This document shows, in pieces, positions 48,205-61,061 of a DNA stretch of 64,000 nt (its first letter is position 1; every line of letters begins with the position of its first letter). The position numbers and the translations under genes were made by a program. Origin of the DNA: Paramecium octaurelia (taxonomy: Eukaryota > Ciliophora > Oligohymenophorea > Peniculida > Parameciidae); contig CAJJDP010000113.1 in NCBI GenBank assembly GCA_905182995.1, positions 254,886 to 318,885 of the forward strand, written 5' to 3'. A model generated the notes under the pieces. It was not told the DNA's origin, ran no database searches, and saw only the letters and a program-made list of their open reading frames with translations.

Positions 48205-48928
48205 ATGAATAAGTCAAGGGATTGGAATATTGTGGATGATGAATTAAATCGTAAATTAAAATAGTCACAAGAAATAAAATCATAATTAGATGACCAATCG
48301 ACTGAATAGCTACTGTAAAATAAGGATTAGAATTAGGGTATGCATAATCTAATTCAAATTTAGAGTATAATAGCGATGTTAATTATTATAAGGAGTTTTG
48401 GAGATACTACATTCTAAATGAAATGGCTATAAAGAAAGTCAATGAACTTCATTCTTAAAATTAAAAACTGCATGAATTAATAGGAGATATTGATGTAAAC
48501 CTAAGTGATATTATTAAGAAACTATAATAAGAATTGCATTTTGCTCTGAGTTATCGTCATAAAAAGAAAAATAGAAGGACTTCCTAGGAAATTGAGAAGA
48601 GTTTTGTCTGTCCTTATGAAAAATGTAATAAATAGTATGGAAGTGATGTTTCTTTGAATTTGCACATCAAATTGAAGCACGATGGAGGCAATAAAACTGA
48701 TAGAGAAAAATTTGCTGTAAATACATTCCCTATTCTTTCATTAGAAAATGATTATTGAGGCTCAGTAAAATGGAGAAACTATCACAGATATGAATATTAA
48801 TATCAAATTCCCTCCTGGTTATTTAGATGTAATAATACAATATCATAATATAGTAATTTAAGAACCAATTTCTGAACACTTAATAAAATTAGTTAAATTA
48901 AGAACGAAAGTCAATCGAATAAGATTGA
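48205..48928 (+). CDS. Protein with single C2H2 zinc finger and coiled coil
   Basis: Spliced length 214 aa with introns of 26, 28 and 25 nt. An acidic/Gln-rich N-terminus leads into a coiled coil (FWRYYILNEMAIKKVNELHS, LHELIGDIDVNLSDIIKKLQ). Then comes one zinc finger, FVCPYEKCNKQYGSDVSLNL-HIKLKH, with C-x4-C-x12-H-x4-H spacing. The ending is LNQERKSIEQD. A lone finger next to a coiled coil is more typical of a protein or RNA interaction module than of a DNA-binding transcription factor. It lies 60 nt after the desaturase on the same strand. Confidence 0.65.
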
Positions 48929-49095
48929 AATTAAATTAAATATATTTATTCTTGTTTTGAAATTACAATTTTATCATTCCTTAGATGATTTTACTTCTTT
49001 GCTTTTGGGGTTTATTTATTTATTCTAAATTGCTGATGCATTTTCAGAAGCAATTAATTGAAATACTAAATATTAATTATATTATTATTAAATTT

Positions 49096-50006
49096 ATGTT
49101 TTCATTAGTTGTTCTTGTTTAGATTACACTTCAATAATAATTAACACATTAAACTTTGAGACCTTAGAAATTAAATTAGGAATTCCTTTCTGAAAGAATG
49201 GATTGCAAATCTAATCTATCAATAATTAGTGATATTTGTAATAATTGCAAAGCAAATCATGCATACCTATTAGATGAGGAGAATTGGCTAATTATTGGAG
49301 TATACCATGAATTTGGGTAAATATTAATTGCTAAAGAAGTAAAGAATATAAAGAATTGATTGAATCGATCTAAAAATATTATTAGAAGGGTGTCATTTAC
49401 GCAACCTTCAATTCTGAGTTTATTTGTTTATCCATTTCAGATGCGAATGCAAGTTTAGAGGAATTTCTACACAAAATGTACTATTATCAATTACCAAAGT
49501 CATTTTATCCATTAGACAAACGTACCTTTATTATTTGATTAGGTCTGTAAATTGTGTTAAATGTGAAATAGATGTGAGATATAATTCGACTAACAATAAT
49601 TTCACAATTACTAACTTTGTATTTAATGGCTATTCTAACACTGATCGATATCTATTAGAATTGCTGAATTATAATGTAACCATAATAAATCATAATGTAA
49701 AATACGTAATAATTGAAGGTTACCTTAAATAAATAAGGCATATTTTCAGATAACTCTCATACAAATTAAATTTCGTTATATTAGAATGTGGTTGGATCAA
49801 AATATTTAAATGAAACATTAAAACTACACTTTTAGTCATTTGGACAAGGAGTTGAAAGCTTAATTAATGGAACATTTGCACCTTATTACTAAAAAGCACT
49901 TAATATTTAAAAATCAAAAAATTCTGAAAGTGAATTAACAGTAAAATTCTCAAAAGAAAAAAATGTGAATAAAAAAAAATATAATTTATATTTCAGTTTT
50001 GATTGA
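49096..50006 (+). CDS. Secreted cysteine-containing protein of unknown function
   Basis: Spliced length 278 aa with introns of 20, 23 and 31 nt. Using all three is the only way to keep frame. It begins MFSLVVLVQITLQQQLTHQ, a likely signal peptide. The mature part has paired cysteines (MDCKSNL, CNNCKANHAY, SECECKFRG, VNCVKCEIDV) and many N-x-S/T sites (YNSTNNNFTITNF, LNYNVTI, LNETLKL, LINGTFA). There is no membrane span at the C-terminus (KKYNLYFSFD). An extracellular glycoprotein with a disulfide-rich domain is inferred. No family recognised. Confidence 0.6.
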
Positions 50007-50260
50007 GACATATTTTAATAATATTGTTATTTATTTGACTTAAAAATACTTGAATAGAATTCTTATTGTCAATTTTCTTTGAATAATTACATTTATTGAA
50101 TAATCTTTTAGAATTATATAGTAGAATAGAATTATTTACAATAATTTAATAAATAAAAATAGTGATTCGAGATAATTATTTTGAGTAGGATTCTTAAAAA
50201 ATAGAATTTTATTATTTAAAGCTTATTTATTAAAAAGATTATTATAATCTTATTGAAGAT

Positions 50261-53200
50261 TCATTATTTTTATTGATCTTTTTCTGGGTTTTTCTTTTTT
50301 AATAAATCTGCATTTTCCTCTTCATCCCCATCAAGATCATCAAGCATAGGTTTTTAAATATCAATTTCGCCTTATAGATATTCTTATTCTTCATCCTCAC
50401 TTTCCTCCTTCTATTTAATATCTTCTAAATTCTGACAATATGAATATCCAAGAATCAATCTAACACAAACTATCTTTCATATTTAAAATGATTATTTACT
50501 CTATTGGGATAGTTAAAAATCTTTCCTGCAAGGTTAAATATAATTTAATTTTCTCTTCTCATAAAAAAGGGTTCCATATTTTCAACTATGGCTGATTTGA
50601 TTTTCCCAGACTTTTATAATAAATTATAAGATGTTTACTTCTGTATAATCAAATCTCATTGGAAGTACGCATAAATGTGTATTCAAAGGTAACATTGCCT
50701 TGACTTCTTTTTTCCATTGCTCAATGATTTCTTCATAATTTCTACTCTTGTAAATATGATTCCATTGAGTTTCCTCATAATGTTTCTATTAGACTACTCT
50801 TAATGTTCTGTAAGTAGTCTTATATTCTAAGATTTTCAAATATTATTCCATCTTTTTATTAATTCCATCTTAATCATGCTTCCATTTAGTAAATAGGGAT
50901 CTTTTTCCTCGAGCCTTTTCTACTCCTTATTTTACTTCCATGAAAATATCCTCTAACAATCTTTTGATTCTATTCTTTTTGATTGGTTCCTTTAGAATTT
51001 GAGCAGAATAAAAAGCACCTAATTTTTGATTCCAAGTTTTTTCTATGAATTCTTCATTCTTTAAATTCAACTTATCTTCAAGTTCCTCCTCATCAATTTA
51101 TATATTAGTATCATTATCTGACTCCGCCTCATCGCTTTCCTCCTATTCTCCTGTGTTTGGAATAGTCTCTTTAATAAATGGGTACCATTTTCTTTTGTCA
51201 TGCAAATGATAAAATATCTGCTAGGGATTCTAATTAGCCATATTACCAAATCTATTTTTCAATCATTAAAAATTACATATTTTTGTTATTAAAAATAATC
51301 TCTATGGTTTCGTATGGTAATTGGCCAGGATCAACGACTCTAATATAAAATAATAATAAATTATACTCTTTTCCATTTTTGTCAAAGAAACGATCAATTT
51401 TAGAAAATTTGGCAATTGGATTGGCTCTTAAAATTTCTTCCTCCGCCTCTTGCTTTTTAGCAATGGCAGTTTATTATTCAGCCTCTCTGTAAGCAAGCAA
51501 AGGATTAGTAAAGGTTGTTTTTTTGGCAACTGATCCTGATACTTTTACAGTAGGTTTCTTATCATCCTCCTCCTCTTGCTCACTCATTCTTTCCTTTGAT
51601 TATCTGACTTCTCCCATTTATCTTGTGTTTTTAAGTTTGATATTTCCACTTAACCTTTCTAACTAAATTAGTTCTATAGCTTCTTCATCCTAATCTCCTC
51701 TGCCATCATCTTCAGGTTAGAAAATAGCATTAGTTCTTGTTTTCTTCCTCTTCTTGTCTGTCTCTTGTTGTTATTAAATTAGAATATCATTTTATTTCTA
51801 TTTTTTCTAAGCTTACTCTAATTAGGCTTTTTCAAATTCCTTATTCTTCATTTCCATTAATTGCTTCCCCCTTGAAACTGGCTTCTTTTTATCCTTACTT
51901 AAATTTCCTTAGGCACCTAATCCAAATCCACTCTCCTTCTTTGCTACCGGTCTTTCAGCATACAAGAATTTTCTTAAGGCAGCTCTTTTGTCTTTTCTAA
52001 TTCTTCCCTCTAAATGCATATGAAAATCTTCTTGAACATCCCAAAATGAGACACCAGATAGATCATGTGAATAAACCATAAGCCAAGCATGAAATTAGGA
52101 ATTGGGCTTGAGTGTACCCAAACAAACAAAAACTCTATGTTCAAATGGGATATATTTATGAGAATCCTTTTCAGACTCTCTCTTTCTGTCTTCTCTCTCA
52201 AAACCCATAAATAAACAAGCACCCAAGATTGCATGATCATGTATAAATCCTTTTCGTATTTTCAATAAGAAATCAGGTGATCTCCAGACATCATTTTTTG
52301 AAAAAGAATCTGAGATAAATGGTATATTTCTAACAAAATGACACATTTCATGTAAATTTTTAATCCTAATATCTTTAGGGTTAGCAAACAATTCATTTGT
52401 AGCTTCTTCACTTTAAAATTTAATGTAAAACTTCTCCAAATATTTACAAACCAAATGATTATAATTAAATTGATCTCTCACAAAGATACTCTTAAAAAAT
52501 ATGTTAAAAGCTGTGTTGTTATCCAAACTAAACTATGAGAAATTATCTCTCACATGTTTCTCCCAAGCTTTATACTCCTCATTTTCTTCATGATTCTTTT
52601 AGACTTAGAGTTGATCTGAAATCTGATATGGATATATATCATCAGGAACCTCACAAAATTCATCTAAGTTTAATTCTTCAGGTAGATCAGGAGCAAAGAA
52701 TGCTTAAAATGTGATTTAAATATGACTAACATTAAATAACCCACTCTCAAATTTCTTAGTAAAGGTAGCTTCTCGTGTTTCAAACTAAAATCTCCTATTG
52801 TCATCAGTCAACAAAGTCTTTTTGAATTTGCTTGCTTTTTGAATTTCTGATAGAAACACTCTGCAATATCCCAAAGATTCATCACTCAAAATATCTTATC
52901 CATCTAACCATAACTATATAGTAATATCTGGTCTTGATTTCAATTCTTCACGCAAAGCATCAACGAGTAAATCCTAGTCTGTTTTTTAATTGATTATATC
53001 TTCAAAGGTCTTCTCCCTTCTAAGGATAGGTATCCTAAAGTATAATTCCTCATTATATGATGGATTTGGATCATTCTTGATCATTCTGGTTGTTTTAGCC
53101 TGATCTCTCCAGGCCACAGTCAAATATGTGTTTATAACTCCTCTATCATCTGGACTCAATATATTGTTAAGTCTATTTATTGTAACTACTAGATAATATT

Positions 53201-54610
53201 ATTATGGAATGTAGGTGTTGAGTTCTCCATTTTATGAATATCGTGGTACCTTATTAAGGTTTACTCTTCCTTCAATAATTGCTAAGTATGCTTCATCTCT
53301 TAAGCCATCTTCATCGTCTCCTTAATCCTTGTCATCATCATTCCCATCCCACTTCTTTTTTTGTTTATTTTTCTTCTTTGGTTTCTTTGTTTTTTTCACT
53401 ATTGGTGGAGGTACTTTAAGTTTTAATCTAAATTGCACTTTCAAGTAATTGGTATCCTGTATTCCTCGTAATGAAACCAATTTTTCAATTTTATTAAAAT
53501 AGGAATCAAAGAATAATGTTACCTTCATCATTTACTAAGTCAAATCCTCCATGGTTCCTCTAAACTGCATAAATCCTTTGAGATTTCTAAAATTGGGATT
53601 CTTGGTCTTCTTAATTTGTTCTGATTCAACTTATGGTTAAATTAGTTCATCAGTCATCAAAGTCAGTTGTATTTTAGGATCATGCTCTTTCCCTTGATCT
53701 GCTATAATGTTTGATCCTTTCCAAGCTTCAAATGTTAGTTTGTAATCCCACACCTCCTAAAACAAGACATTGTAATAGATCCTAGCAAATTATCTTTTCT
53801 CTCCAAAAGCCGTTTTGATATCATCTTGTCTCTTTATATTTCCAGACGCGATATTAATCAGAGGCACTTGAATTTTACCCAAAAACAAATTCAACCTAAA
53901 TCGCCTGCATTCCCACACTTCTATGACTAAATAACGTTCTTTTAGCATTTAATATGAGAGATGCATCTCTGTTTCAAACATCACCTTAATTACCTTGACT
54001 TCACTTCTTTTTAGATCCCTGCAGATTTCTGATTTAAAAAAGGCTTCTTCACTTGATACATCTGCTTACTTAATAGCATTCTTCCCAATTTATCCTATTC
54101 TGATATTCAGAAAAATGGATAGTTACTCTTTTTGTAAATTTTCCAACCTTATTTCATTAATAAAAACCTTCCATCTCCTAACTTTATCATCCTCCCTCTT
54201 GATTAGTTCTTTCTAAAATCAATAGAAATTGCTACATTGATTTCTAATTAGGTATCATCAGGCACTAAATAATAAGGCTTGCCTATCTCATTCTCAATTA
54301 ATTGTTCTGGTCTCAAAATCTCTAATTGTTTATCATATTTATCTGCCTTATTATCTTTCATCTTTTTCCTTTATGGTTTTACTTTAATGCTTCTATCATC
54401 ATCGATTTTTATTTTGATGCTTTTGTCATCCCTTGCAGATTTGTTCTTATCTTTAGAATCGCTATCAATTTGCTCCTTGTCCCTGATCAATTTCTCTTCC
54501 TATTTTTATTTCCTTGTTTGTTCTTCCTCCAATCTCTGTTATTCTTATCGTTTTAAGTCCTCTTTTTTCTTCTCCTTCTCTAGTACTCTAAAATAATCAT
54601 CTTATCTCAT
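50261..54610 (-). CDS. CC2D2A: CC2D2A homologue (MKS6), ciliary transition-zone protein
   Basis: Spliced length 1,415 aa with introns of 23, 25, 28 and 26 nt. The N-terminus is a charged coiled coil (DYFRVLEKEKKKEDLKRQEQ). The middle carries a C2-type region with a Lys-rich insert (VKKTKKPKKKNKQKKKW). The C-terminal part matches CC2D2A in order: HDHAILGACLFMGFE, HRVFVCLGTLKPNSQ, HAWLMVYSHDLSGVSFWDV, the EIIFNNKNIFGN strand, IFYHLHDKRKWYPFI, and a final LPLNTHLCVLPMRFDYTE module ending IVCVRLILGYSYCQ. In animals CC2D2A is a Meckel/Joubert-complex protein of the transition zone. Ciliates have the complex. What looks like a separate gene at 50.3-51.2 kb is the C-terminal exon group of this one. 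Confidence 0.8.
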
Positions 54611-54699
54611 TGATTATAATATATATGTAAAATTAACAAGCTAAGCAATAATTGCAATAATAATTATCTTTATATATATATTTATTTCATCTCAATAAA

Positions 54700-55262
54700 A
54701 TGAATAAGAAAATGAAACATTCGGGATCTATTACATCTAGAATACATGAATCGAGTTTGATGGACTCAATTTTAGATTCAACTACTGCAAGATAACCTCA
54801 TTCTCTATGTGAAGATTCAATTGCCTTCATTTTGATGGCCTAGAGTGCCAATGACCATATAAGAATAATAAGAGTATCATCGTATAATTTAAACAGAGGA
54901 AATTATTCAATCCACCAAAGAAACGAGAAATAGACTTCGTCAAGGCATCCAAGATTTGAGATTGAGTCTAAACAATCTGGAACACTCTCAATAAAGAGAC
55001 ATTCTCAATACTGAATATGAATTAACAGTCAATATCAATAAGTTGAAATCTGTAACATTGATTAATATTCCTCAAGACCCTATTTTATCATATTTAGGAT
55101 TAAAGAGAGCAGAATAATCAGTTTGATTAATAGATAGGTTCCTTACAATAAGATTGCGATGACATTGAATATCAAAGTAACAAGTTGGATCAGAAATTAT
55201 TATACATGTGTAGTAAAACAGGATAATATTAATATGTTGATTATGATAACTATATTCAATGA
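54700..55262 (+). CDS. Coiled-coil protein of unknown function
   Basis: Spliced length 170 aa with two 25-nt introns. A Ser/Thr-rich N-terminus (HSGSITSRIHESSLMDSILD) precedes a continuous coiled coil (IIQSTKETRNRLRQGIQDLR, LNNLEHSQQRDILNTEYELT, DQREQNNQFDQQIGSLQQDC). It ends YMCSKTGQYQYVDYDNYIQ. Divergent from CC2D2A across 90 bp, so they share an upstream region. A cytoskeletal role would fit but is not shown. Confidence 0.55.
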
Positions 55263-55965
55263 CTATATTTATATATTCATAAAATACAGTGAATATAAAT
55301 ATTAAAACAAATTTAGAACTAAAGTAGATGCACAGTTTAGAAACATTTTGTTGATCATTTAAAAGATACCATTCATCAAAATTTCAATTATTTAAGGGAA
55401 TCAATAAATATTGATTAATTTTTTCAAGCAAAAAGATTCGTCTTAAAAATCTTAAGAAAAATCAGAAATTTTTAACAATTTTGATAATAGAATATAAAAT
55501 TTTATCAATTCTATAAGACAAATCTAATTAAACTAGATTTATATTTTAGAGAGGTTTAATATTATTTTATACATTTTTAGTGAAGTTAAAAGAGACGATT
55601 TGATAAAGAATTTGTAAAAATAATTAAATTAAATGACAAAAAATGAATTTGTTTGAAACTAGAGCTAATCTGTTCCTTCAATAACACTCTAATCCGAGAA
55701 AATATGAAAATAATTATTAATTTGAACAATAATATCATTGACTCCTCAACTCAAATAGAATAAATAACAACATTTCCTTTAGAAACATCTCAAATTCAAT
55801 AAGAATTAATTGAGCAATAGCATATTTTTTAATGTTTATGAATCATATTAATTCTAAGTACTTATAAAATGTAAGTAATTTAGTTGAAAGGATCATTGAA
55901 GGATCAATAGTTGATAATTTAATATTTTTATTACTAGCCTTATAAAAAAATAAATCATGTTTCTA
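55263..55965. other. Spacer with only short open frames
   Basis: AT-rich, about 700 bases. A short plus frame at about 55644 (MNLFETRANLFLQQHSNPRK) stops at a TGA after about 33 codons and resumes briefly. I do not call a gene. Confidence 0.4.
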
Positions 55966-57114
55966 TCAAGAACTTGACAAAAACATTAATGAGTTGGTTA
56001 CTTAGTGACCCAAATAAGCCTGCTGTTGAAATAGAGTGTTCAAACCATGTTACTAATTTAATTGTCCTTGCTGCATTGGACTGTAAACCACGGCTACCGG
56101 AGCTTAATATAACTAATATTAAGGATCTACAGATAAATTGAAGTTTATTACAAAAGAAATTCCCAAGCACCATAGGGCATGGAATTGAAAAATATGAGTT
56201 AATTGGCAATTGAGGTTAAATTTCTTGAATATCATTATAATTTTCCATAGATTGTAGAGACTCTGTAAGTTGCTTTTCTTCTTTGATTTGTTAAACATTA
56301 TCAATTTTAGATTGTTGATCCTTGTCATTAAGGGCTTTGTTTGAAGGAATTGCATAATAAGGATTCTTGATCTTCAAGTATTTTTACCTCAAATAGGAGT
56401 AAAAACGATTTTTGATCATATTTTCCTAAAGAATTAGAGATTAATATTTACAGGTCTACCAACCAAGAGGTCTTAGATTTTGGTCCACTTTGAGCCTATT
56501 TCTTGATAAGCATTGAGGATGATGTGATCTTCTTCTTCAGTAAAAGGTTCAAATTTTATTTGTGGATTAAGTTTATTAATAAACCTTTCTCGTATTTATT
56601 TACTCGTTTTTTCAGGAAGGAATTTAGCAATTCTGCTCCAATTTCTTCTGTATTTAGTGACTAATTTCAAGATAAGTTGATCCTCTTCTTTAGTGAAGGG
56701 TTTTCTTTTTTTTAACTTAACATAATTAATAAAATTTACATCTTCTGGCTTGATTCTTTTCCATCTCTAAGCACATTATGAAGGATTTCGATTGACCATG
56801 GAAGCCGCAATTTGAACCCAATTAGGTCCGTATAATGATATGGAACATTGCAATTAATGATCTTCCTGAGCACTCCAGGGTTTTCTGATTTTCTTGTTTT
56901 CATAGATTTTGTTTCTCTTCTTAATGTGCTTTTGTTTTATAGACAGAGTTTCTGTTGCATCCAAAATTAACTTGTTTGATTGGCTCTCTTACTTCTAAGT
57001 TTCACTAAGTTGTATCTTTTTTCCTTTTCTCTGCGGTTATTGATCTAGCCTGATAAGCCTTCTTTCATCAACACTCTATGAGAATACCGATACTATATTT
57101 TCAGACACGTCCAT
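55966..57114 (-). CDS. Three-repeat Myb-type DNA-binding protein
   Basis: Spliced length 365 aa with introns of 26 and 25 nt. Three tandem Myb repeats occupy residues about 80-245: KPWSAQEDHQLQCSISLYG with NWVQIAASM and CAQRWKRI; KPFTKEEDQLILKLVTKY with NWSRIAKFL and IRERFINKL; and EPFTEEEDHIILNAYQEI with KWTKIQDLL and IKNRFYSYL. The spaced tryptophans and the R/K-rich third helices are canonical, as in c-Myb-like 3R proteins. The C-terminus is Gln/Pro-rich (APVAVVYSPMQQGQLNQQ), a plausible activation region. A nuclear, sequence-specific regulator is inferred. The final intron was chosen because it replaces a hydrophobic read-through with this Gln-rich end. Confidence 0.85.
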
Positions 57115-57475
57115 TCTTGATAATAATAATAAATTACAGAACCAATGTATTTTTAAACTAAAATATTTATAATGTTAAGTCGTTGAGTTTTATTGTATAT
57201 TAGATAAAAAATCAAAGAAATTAAACTATCACGTTTACATTTTCTGCTTGAAATGTTTAATAATCATCATATAGCATCTAAATTTCATAAGCTGTACAAC
57301 CTTTCTGCTATTCTCAATAGTTTCTAGATCATTTGAAAACAAACAAAATCCCTCACTTTATAGTATGAAAAATAGTTGTACGAATTAGTATTCGTAATGA
57401 GGACTAAAATCATTTAATAAAAATAAGGAAAAAATGTCAATTAGAATAATATTTATATTATTTTTTATATGAATA
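57115..57475. other. Spacer upstream of the 3R-Myb gene
   Basis: 361 AT-rich bases with no coding signal. It holds a perfect 7-bp inverted repeat with a 4-nt loop at 57379-57396 (TACGAAT, TAGT, ATTCGTA). Its function is unknown. Confidence 0.4.
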
Positions 57476-58522
57476 TCATTCAGCTGATAACATCATTAAG
57501 TCTTAGACTACGTTATCAAATAGAGGATGAGTCAATTCTGACAGTTTGGCTTCAATTTCTTGAAGTGTCAATTCCTCGAAATACTTTTTGCTTCTACAAA
57601 TCATCAAACCACTAAGTTCGGCATAGGCTGGTTTCATTCCGTGTTCATGAATGAAATCAAATTAATTTCTCTATCTTAGAACATTAACAATAGTACCCTG
57701 GGGAAAATGTATGCCAATTATGGACTAACAAACATGATATTGTGTGGTATTTCATGTGCCAAAAGTGTGTCTATGGTTAGAGATAACAATTCAATTATGT
57801 TTTCTCCAGTTACAACGAGGGTTCTTAAGGGATAATTTTCAACTTCTCCAAGTGTTGCATTTTTGATGGTGGCCAAAGGTTTGATGGGGAATTCTTCAAC
57901 TGGGAATCGGTTATTATCAAAAAGTTGATCCACATAAATAAGATGCAAATGCAAATGATTGATAGAACAATTGGCTAATTTGCTATGTAAATATATGAGT
58001 GATATCGTGTACCTGTTATATCCTATTCTCAAATGCGGGGATTGGGATATCTTGAAAAGGATGAACACACTTTCAGCTATGAATCCGCTTAGAAGTTATT
58101 GAAATTTGGAATTCAAAAATGGGACAACAATTGAATGATATGAGCATATGGGTGCTGTGTTAACGAGTATTGGGTTGTCGTTATTTTCATTCACATTGTT
58201 TTCGTCATCCACTATTTCCCCTGTAGAGAAATCTACGCGAAACAGTATCTCTTTTTATTCCACATTAAGAAAGTTAACGTCATCTTCATTGAATTCTCCA
58301 ATCAATTCTGTTTCAGGATCTCTGATTTGAGTGGGCACTTTGTTTTCAATCTCTAATTGAATGAAGGAGGATTACTAATTGTAAATTAAAGTAGGCCTTG
58401 AATGGTAAGATGGGTTTGGTGTGGATGAATTTTAAAGTGGATCGAAATAGATCTCTTGATTTTTCATATTTGTCACTCCATTTCTATTTTAATGTGTCCT
58501 CTAAACAAGGCTTTTGGATCAT
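57476..58522 (-). CDS. GDPGP1: GDP-D-glucose phosphorylase (GDPGP1/VTC2 family, HIT superfamily)
   Basis: Spliced length 319 aa with introns of 25, 30 and 32 nt. The nucleotidyl-transfer site is NHLHLHLIY, the H-x-H-x-H motif with the catalytic second His. It is preceded by LRIGYNSKLANCSI as in GDPGP1 (FRVGFNSL..ASVNHLHLHG). Other matches are KWSDKYEKSRDLFRSTL, IVVPFLNSKFQQLL and LLAHEIPHNIMF. The enzyme cleaves GDP-D-glucose with phosphate to GDP and glucose-1-phosphate, seen as a repair step that removes misformed GDP-glucose. Plant relatives (VTC2) act on GDP-galactose in ascorbate synthesis. The third intron was confirmed because only its removal restores GTIVNVLRQRNQFDFIHEHG. Confidence 0.82.
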
Positions 58523-58678
58523 ATTATAATATCAAATATATTGTATATATATATAATACAAAAAAATAATCATTAGATAAATTTGCTAATAAATTATTCA
58601 AAATCTGCAGTCCCAAATGGAACATTATTAATGATAAATGATTTTTTGGATTTCTGTTAAAAAAATAATGGTACTCAA

Positions 58679-59583
58679 ATGAACAAACAAATTCCCAGAA
58701 AGAAATGGAAAGAAGTCGAAGATGAATTACTACTCAAAGCCATAAAAAAATACGGAAATCAATGGAGTAAAATACAAGAAGAAGTTCCAACCAAGGACTC
58801 CAAACAATGTCAAGCCAGGTGGAAGATCCTTAAAAATGTAAGATATCTCTATGATGGTTTAGAAAGAGGAAATTTTGGAGAGATTGGATGCTTTGGATGA
58901 TTATTCAGACATGGACAATCAAAATCACAAAGTCAAGAAGGCCAAGAAAAAACATAGGGAAATACCTCGTAGATACAATCCCCACTTTGATTACAACGAG
59001 GAATCCTCTAGTGAATCAATGCATCTATAGTAATTCCAATAGGCTCTGGTAAAGTAACCATATTAATTGACATTACTTTAACAACAAAAAAGAGAGTAGA
59101 TTCAGAAGTAGGCCTAAACTTAATATTAGAATGTTTGGAATGCTATGGATGACAAAATGCTGTGGGCAGCCTTTAAAATATATAAAGGAGTTTGGAATCA
59201 AATCACATCTAGATTTCAAGAGAAAAACCCCTAGAGTTGTATGGAGAGATATTAATATGTAAGTCTTTGTGGAATTAACGTAGTTACTACAACAAAAGAA
59301 AATGAAATTGTAGGAGGATGGATCATCCGTAGATATCATTTCCTCTTTGGCTGAAGACAGTTCCATCTTGGGTTCAGAGTAATTCGATATTACACTAAGT
59401 GAAGGCGGAGATTCCACTGATTAACCATAACAAACTGACTATAAGGTGGCTTCCCTTGGAGTTTATACTGTTCAATAATGTCATACAAACATCGAAAGAA
59501 TCCTTAAATCATTTTCCAATCACAATTTAGACACCCTACCTGGCATACGTGAGTCAATTGTTAAACTCATATTAACTGATTGA
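58679..59583 (+). CDS. Myb/SANT-like protein
   Basis: Spliced length 284 aa with two 25-nt introns. The N-terminus is a clear Myb repeat: KKWKEVEDELLLKAIKKYG, NQWSKIQEEV, KQCQARWKIL. A basic linker (HKVKKAKKKHREIPRRYN) and Gln-rich spacer lead to a second, weaker SANT-like repeat (WNAMDDKMLWAAFKIYKGVW, NQITSRFQEKNPQSCMERYQ). The tail is Ser/Asp-rich. One strong and one degenerate repeat fit a telomere/snRNA-promoter-type or chromatin Myb rather than the 3R class. It is divergent from GDPGP1 across 156 bp and converges on eEF1-gamma with stops 33 nt apart. Confidence 0.75.
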
Positions 59584-59615
59584 TTTACAATTTATTGTTA
59601 TATTTTATATATATC

Positions 59616-60993
59616 TCATCTGAAATACATTAAACTTCTGGCCTTTAAACCTTCAACCTCTGAAACATCCTCCTCTTATTTAATCCAATAGTCAACGAAT
59701 AATTGTTTCTAAGCAGCATTGTTAACATCAACCTTAATGAATTCGTGATAATCATAAGCAACGTGATCTTTCTAAATTTTATATATTAATTGTTATATAC
59801 CCATTCCTTTGGAACTTCAGTTCCTCTCCAGAGCCATGCTCCTCTCAATTGGAGATTTGGTTCATCACCATAAACTCCGTGAATGGCGAAGGCATACTTT
59901 CTGAAATTTTGATCCAATCTTTAGTTAATGAAGCCCTTCATTAAGTTGTTGGTGAGAATCAATTGCTTTCCTTCATTTTCTGACTTGTTGTATCTGACTA
60001 ACCACAAGGACCATCCATTCAAATCAATTGTGGCAAAGAGAGTGTCAATGTTTTTTTAAATATCCTTTTCTGCAAAAAAGATTCTCTTGTAATCATCAAT
60101 GTTGAAAGTTGAAGGTGGTAACAAATCAAGAGGGTTTGCCTCTTTCTTTTTTGGTGCATCATCCTCCTCTTCTTATTTTGGCTATTATTTAGGTTGTTCT
60201 TTCTATTTAGGTTATTCCTTTTGTTTAGGTTGTTCTTGTTGCTCCTTTTATTTTGGTTATTCTTATTTCTTCTCTTTCTTTTCCTTCTTGTCCTTATCAT
60301 CAGCTACTTCATTTAAAGCAAAGGCAGTCTTTGGGAATCTTGGTCTACCGAAAAACTTAGATAATATTAACAAATTCAATTACTGCTCTCCATTCAGGAA
60401 GTGAATTCACTTCGTTCAACCATTTTAATAAATGTTGGAATTTGCTTCTCTATGCCTCTCCGAACAAAAGAGTGAATGCAAATGTGACAACTTATGCTAA
60501 GGCAATATCTGCGATTGTCAATGAATCTCCAGAGATGAATTTAGTTTTTCCTAATTGAGTATCCACAACAGTCAATGCGTAGGTAATTTAAGCCAAAGAG
60601 GTCTTAAATTAGGAAGGAATAGCTGGAATTTGACCCAAAACTTAGATAGCTGCTGCTATGACGTCTGTTTCTAACTCATTGATTGTTACATCTAGCCATT
60701 AATCAACTAAGCCCTATTAATAGGGTGTTTTTCTATGTTCGATTATTATGATATATGTACCCGTATAATCCTTATGAGTGTCTTGCAATGTATCTAAGGA
60801 TGGCGTTGCTTTCAAAAAGATTGCCTTCTTTTGTTTCCAAGACTGGGACTTTTCCAAATGGGAATTAGTTTAAGATGTTCTTGTCATTCAATTATGTATC
60901 AACCAATTCCAATTAGAGATTTGCCAACTTAGCTGCCACTAATATTTTATTTGTTCTTGTTTAACCAGATGGTGAATGTAATTTTATAGACAT
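59616..60993 (-). CDS. EEF1G: Translation elongation factor 1 gamma (eEF1G)
   Basis: Spliced length 430 aa with introns of 28, 28 and 29 nt. The N-terminus is a glutathione-S-transferase-like domain: KLHSPSGQTRTNKILVAAKL, NQFPFGKVPVLETKEGNLFE, SNAILRYIARHS and SGDSLTIADIALAQ. A Lys/Gln/Pro-rich hinge follows (KQEQPKQKEQQEQPKQK). The C-terminal EF1G domain begins NPLDLLPPSTFNIDDYKRIF and contains LFATIDLNGWSLWLVRYNK, GFINQRLDQNFRKYAFAIHG and LQLRGAWLWRGTEVPKEW. This is the structural subunit of the eEF1B exchange complex that reloads eEF1A with GTP. GC is raised in the C-terminal exons, consistent with high expression. Confidence 0.93.
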
Positions 60994-61061
60994 GAATTAA
61001 AGATTTAATTTAATTTTACTTTTTTAAACATCACACTCAGAATATTTTTATTAAATTACAA

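Noticed and set aside
50261..51240. Separate gene starting MANQNPQQIFY
   Set aside because: A 25-nt intron upstream joins it in frame to CC2D2A, and the sequence continues the known C-terminal order of that family.
54279..54596. Hydrophobic serine/phenylalanine-rich plus-strand frames
   Set aside because: Antisense to the charged coiled coil at the start of CC2D2A.
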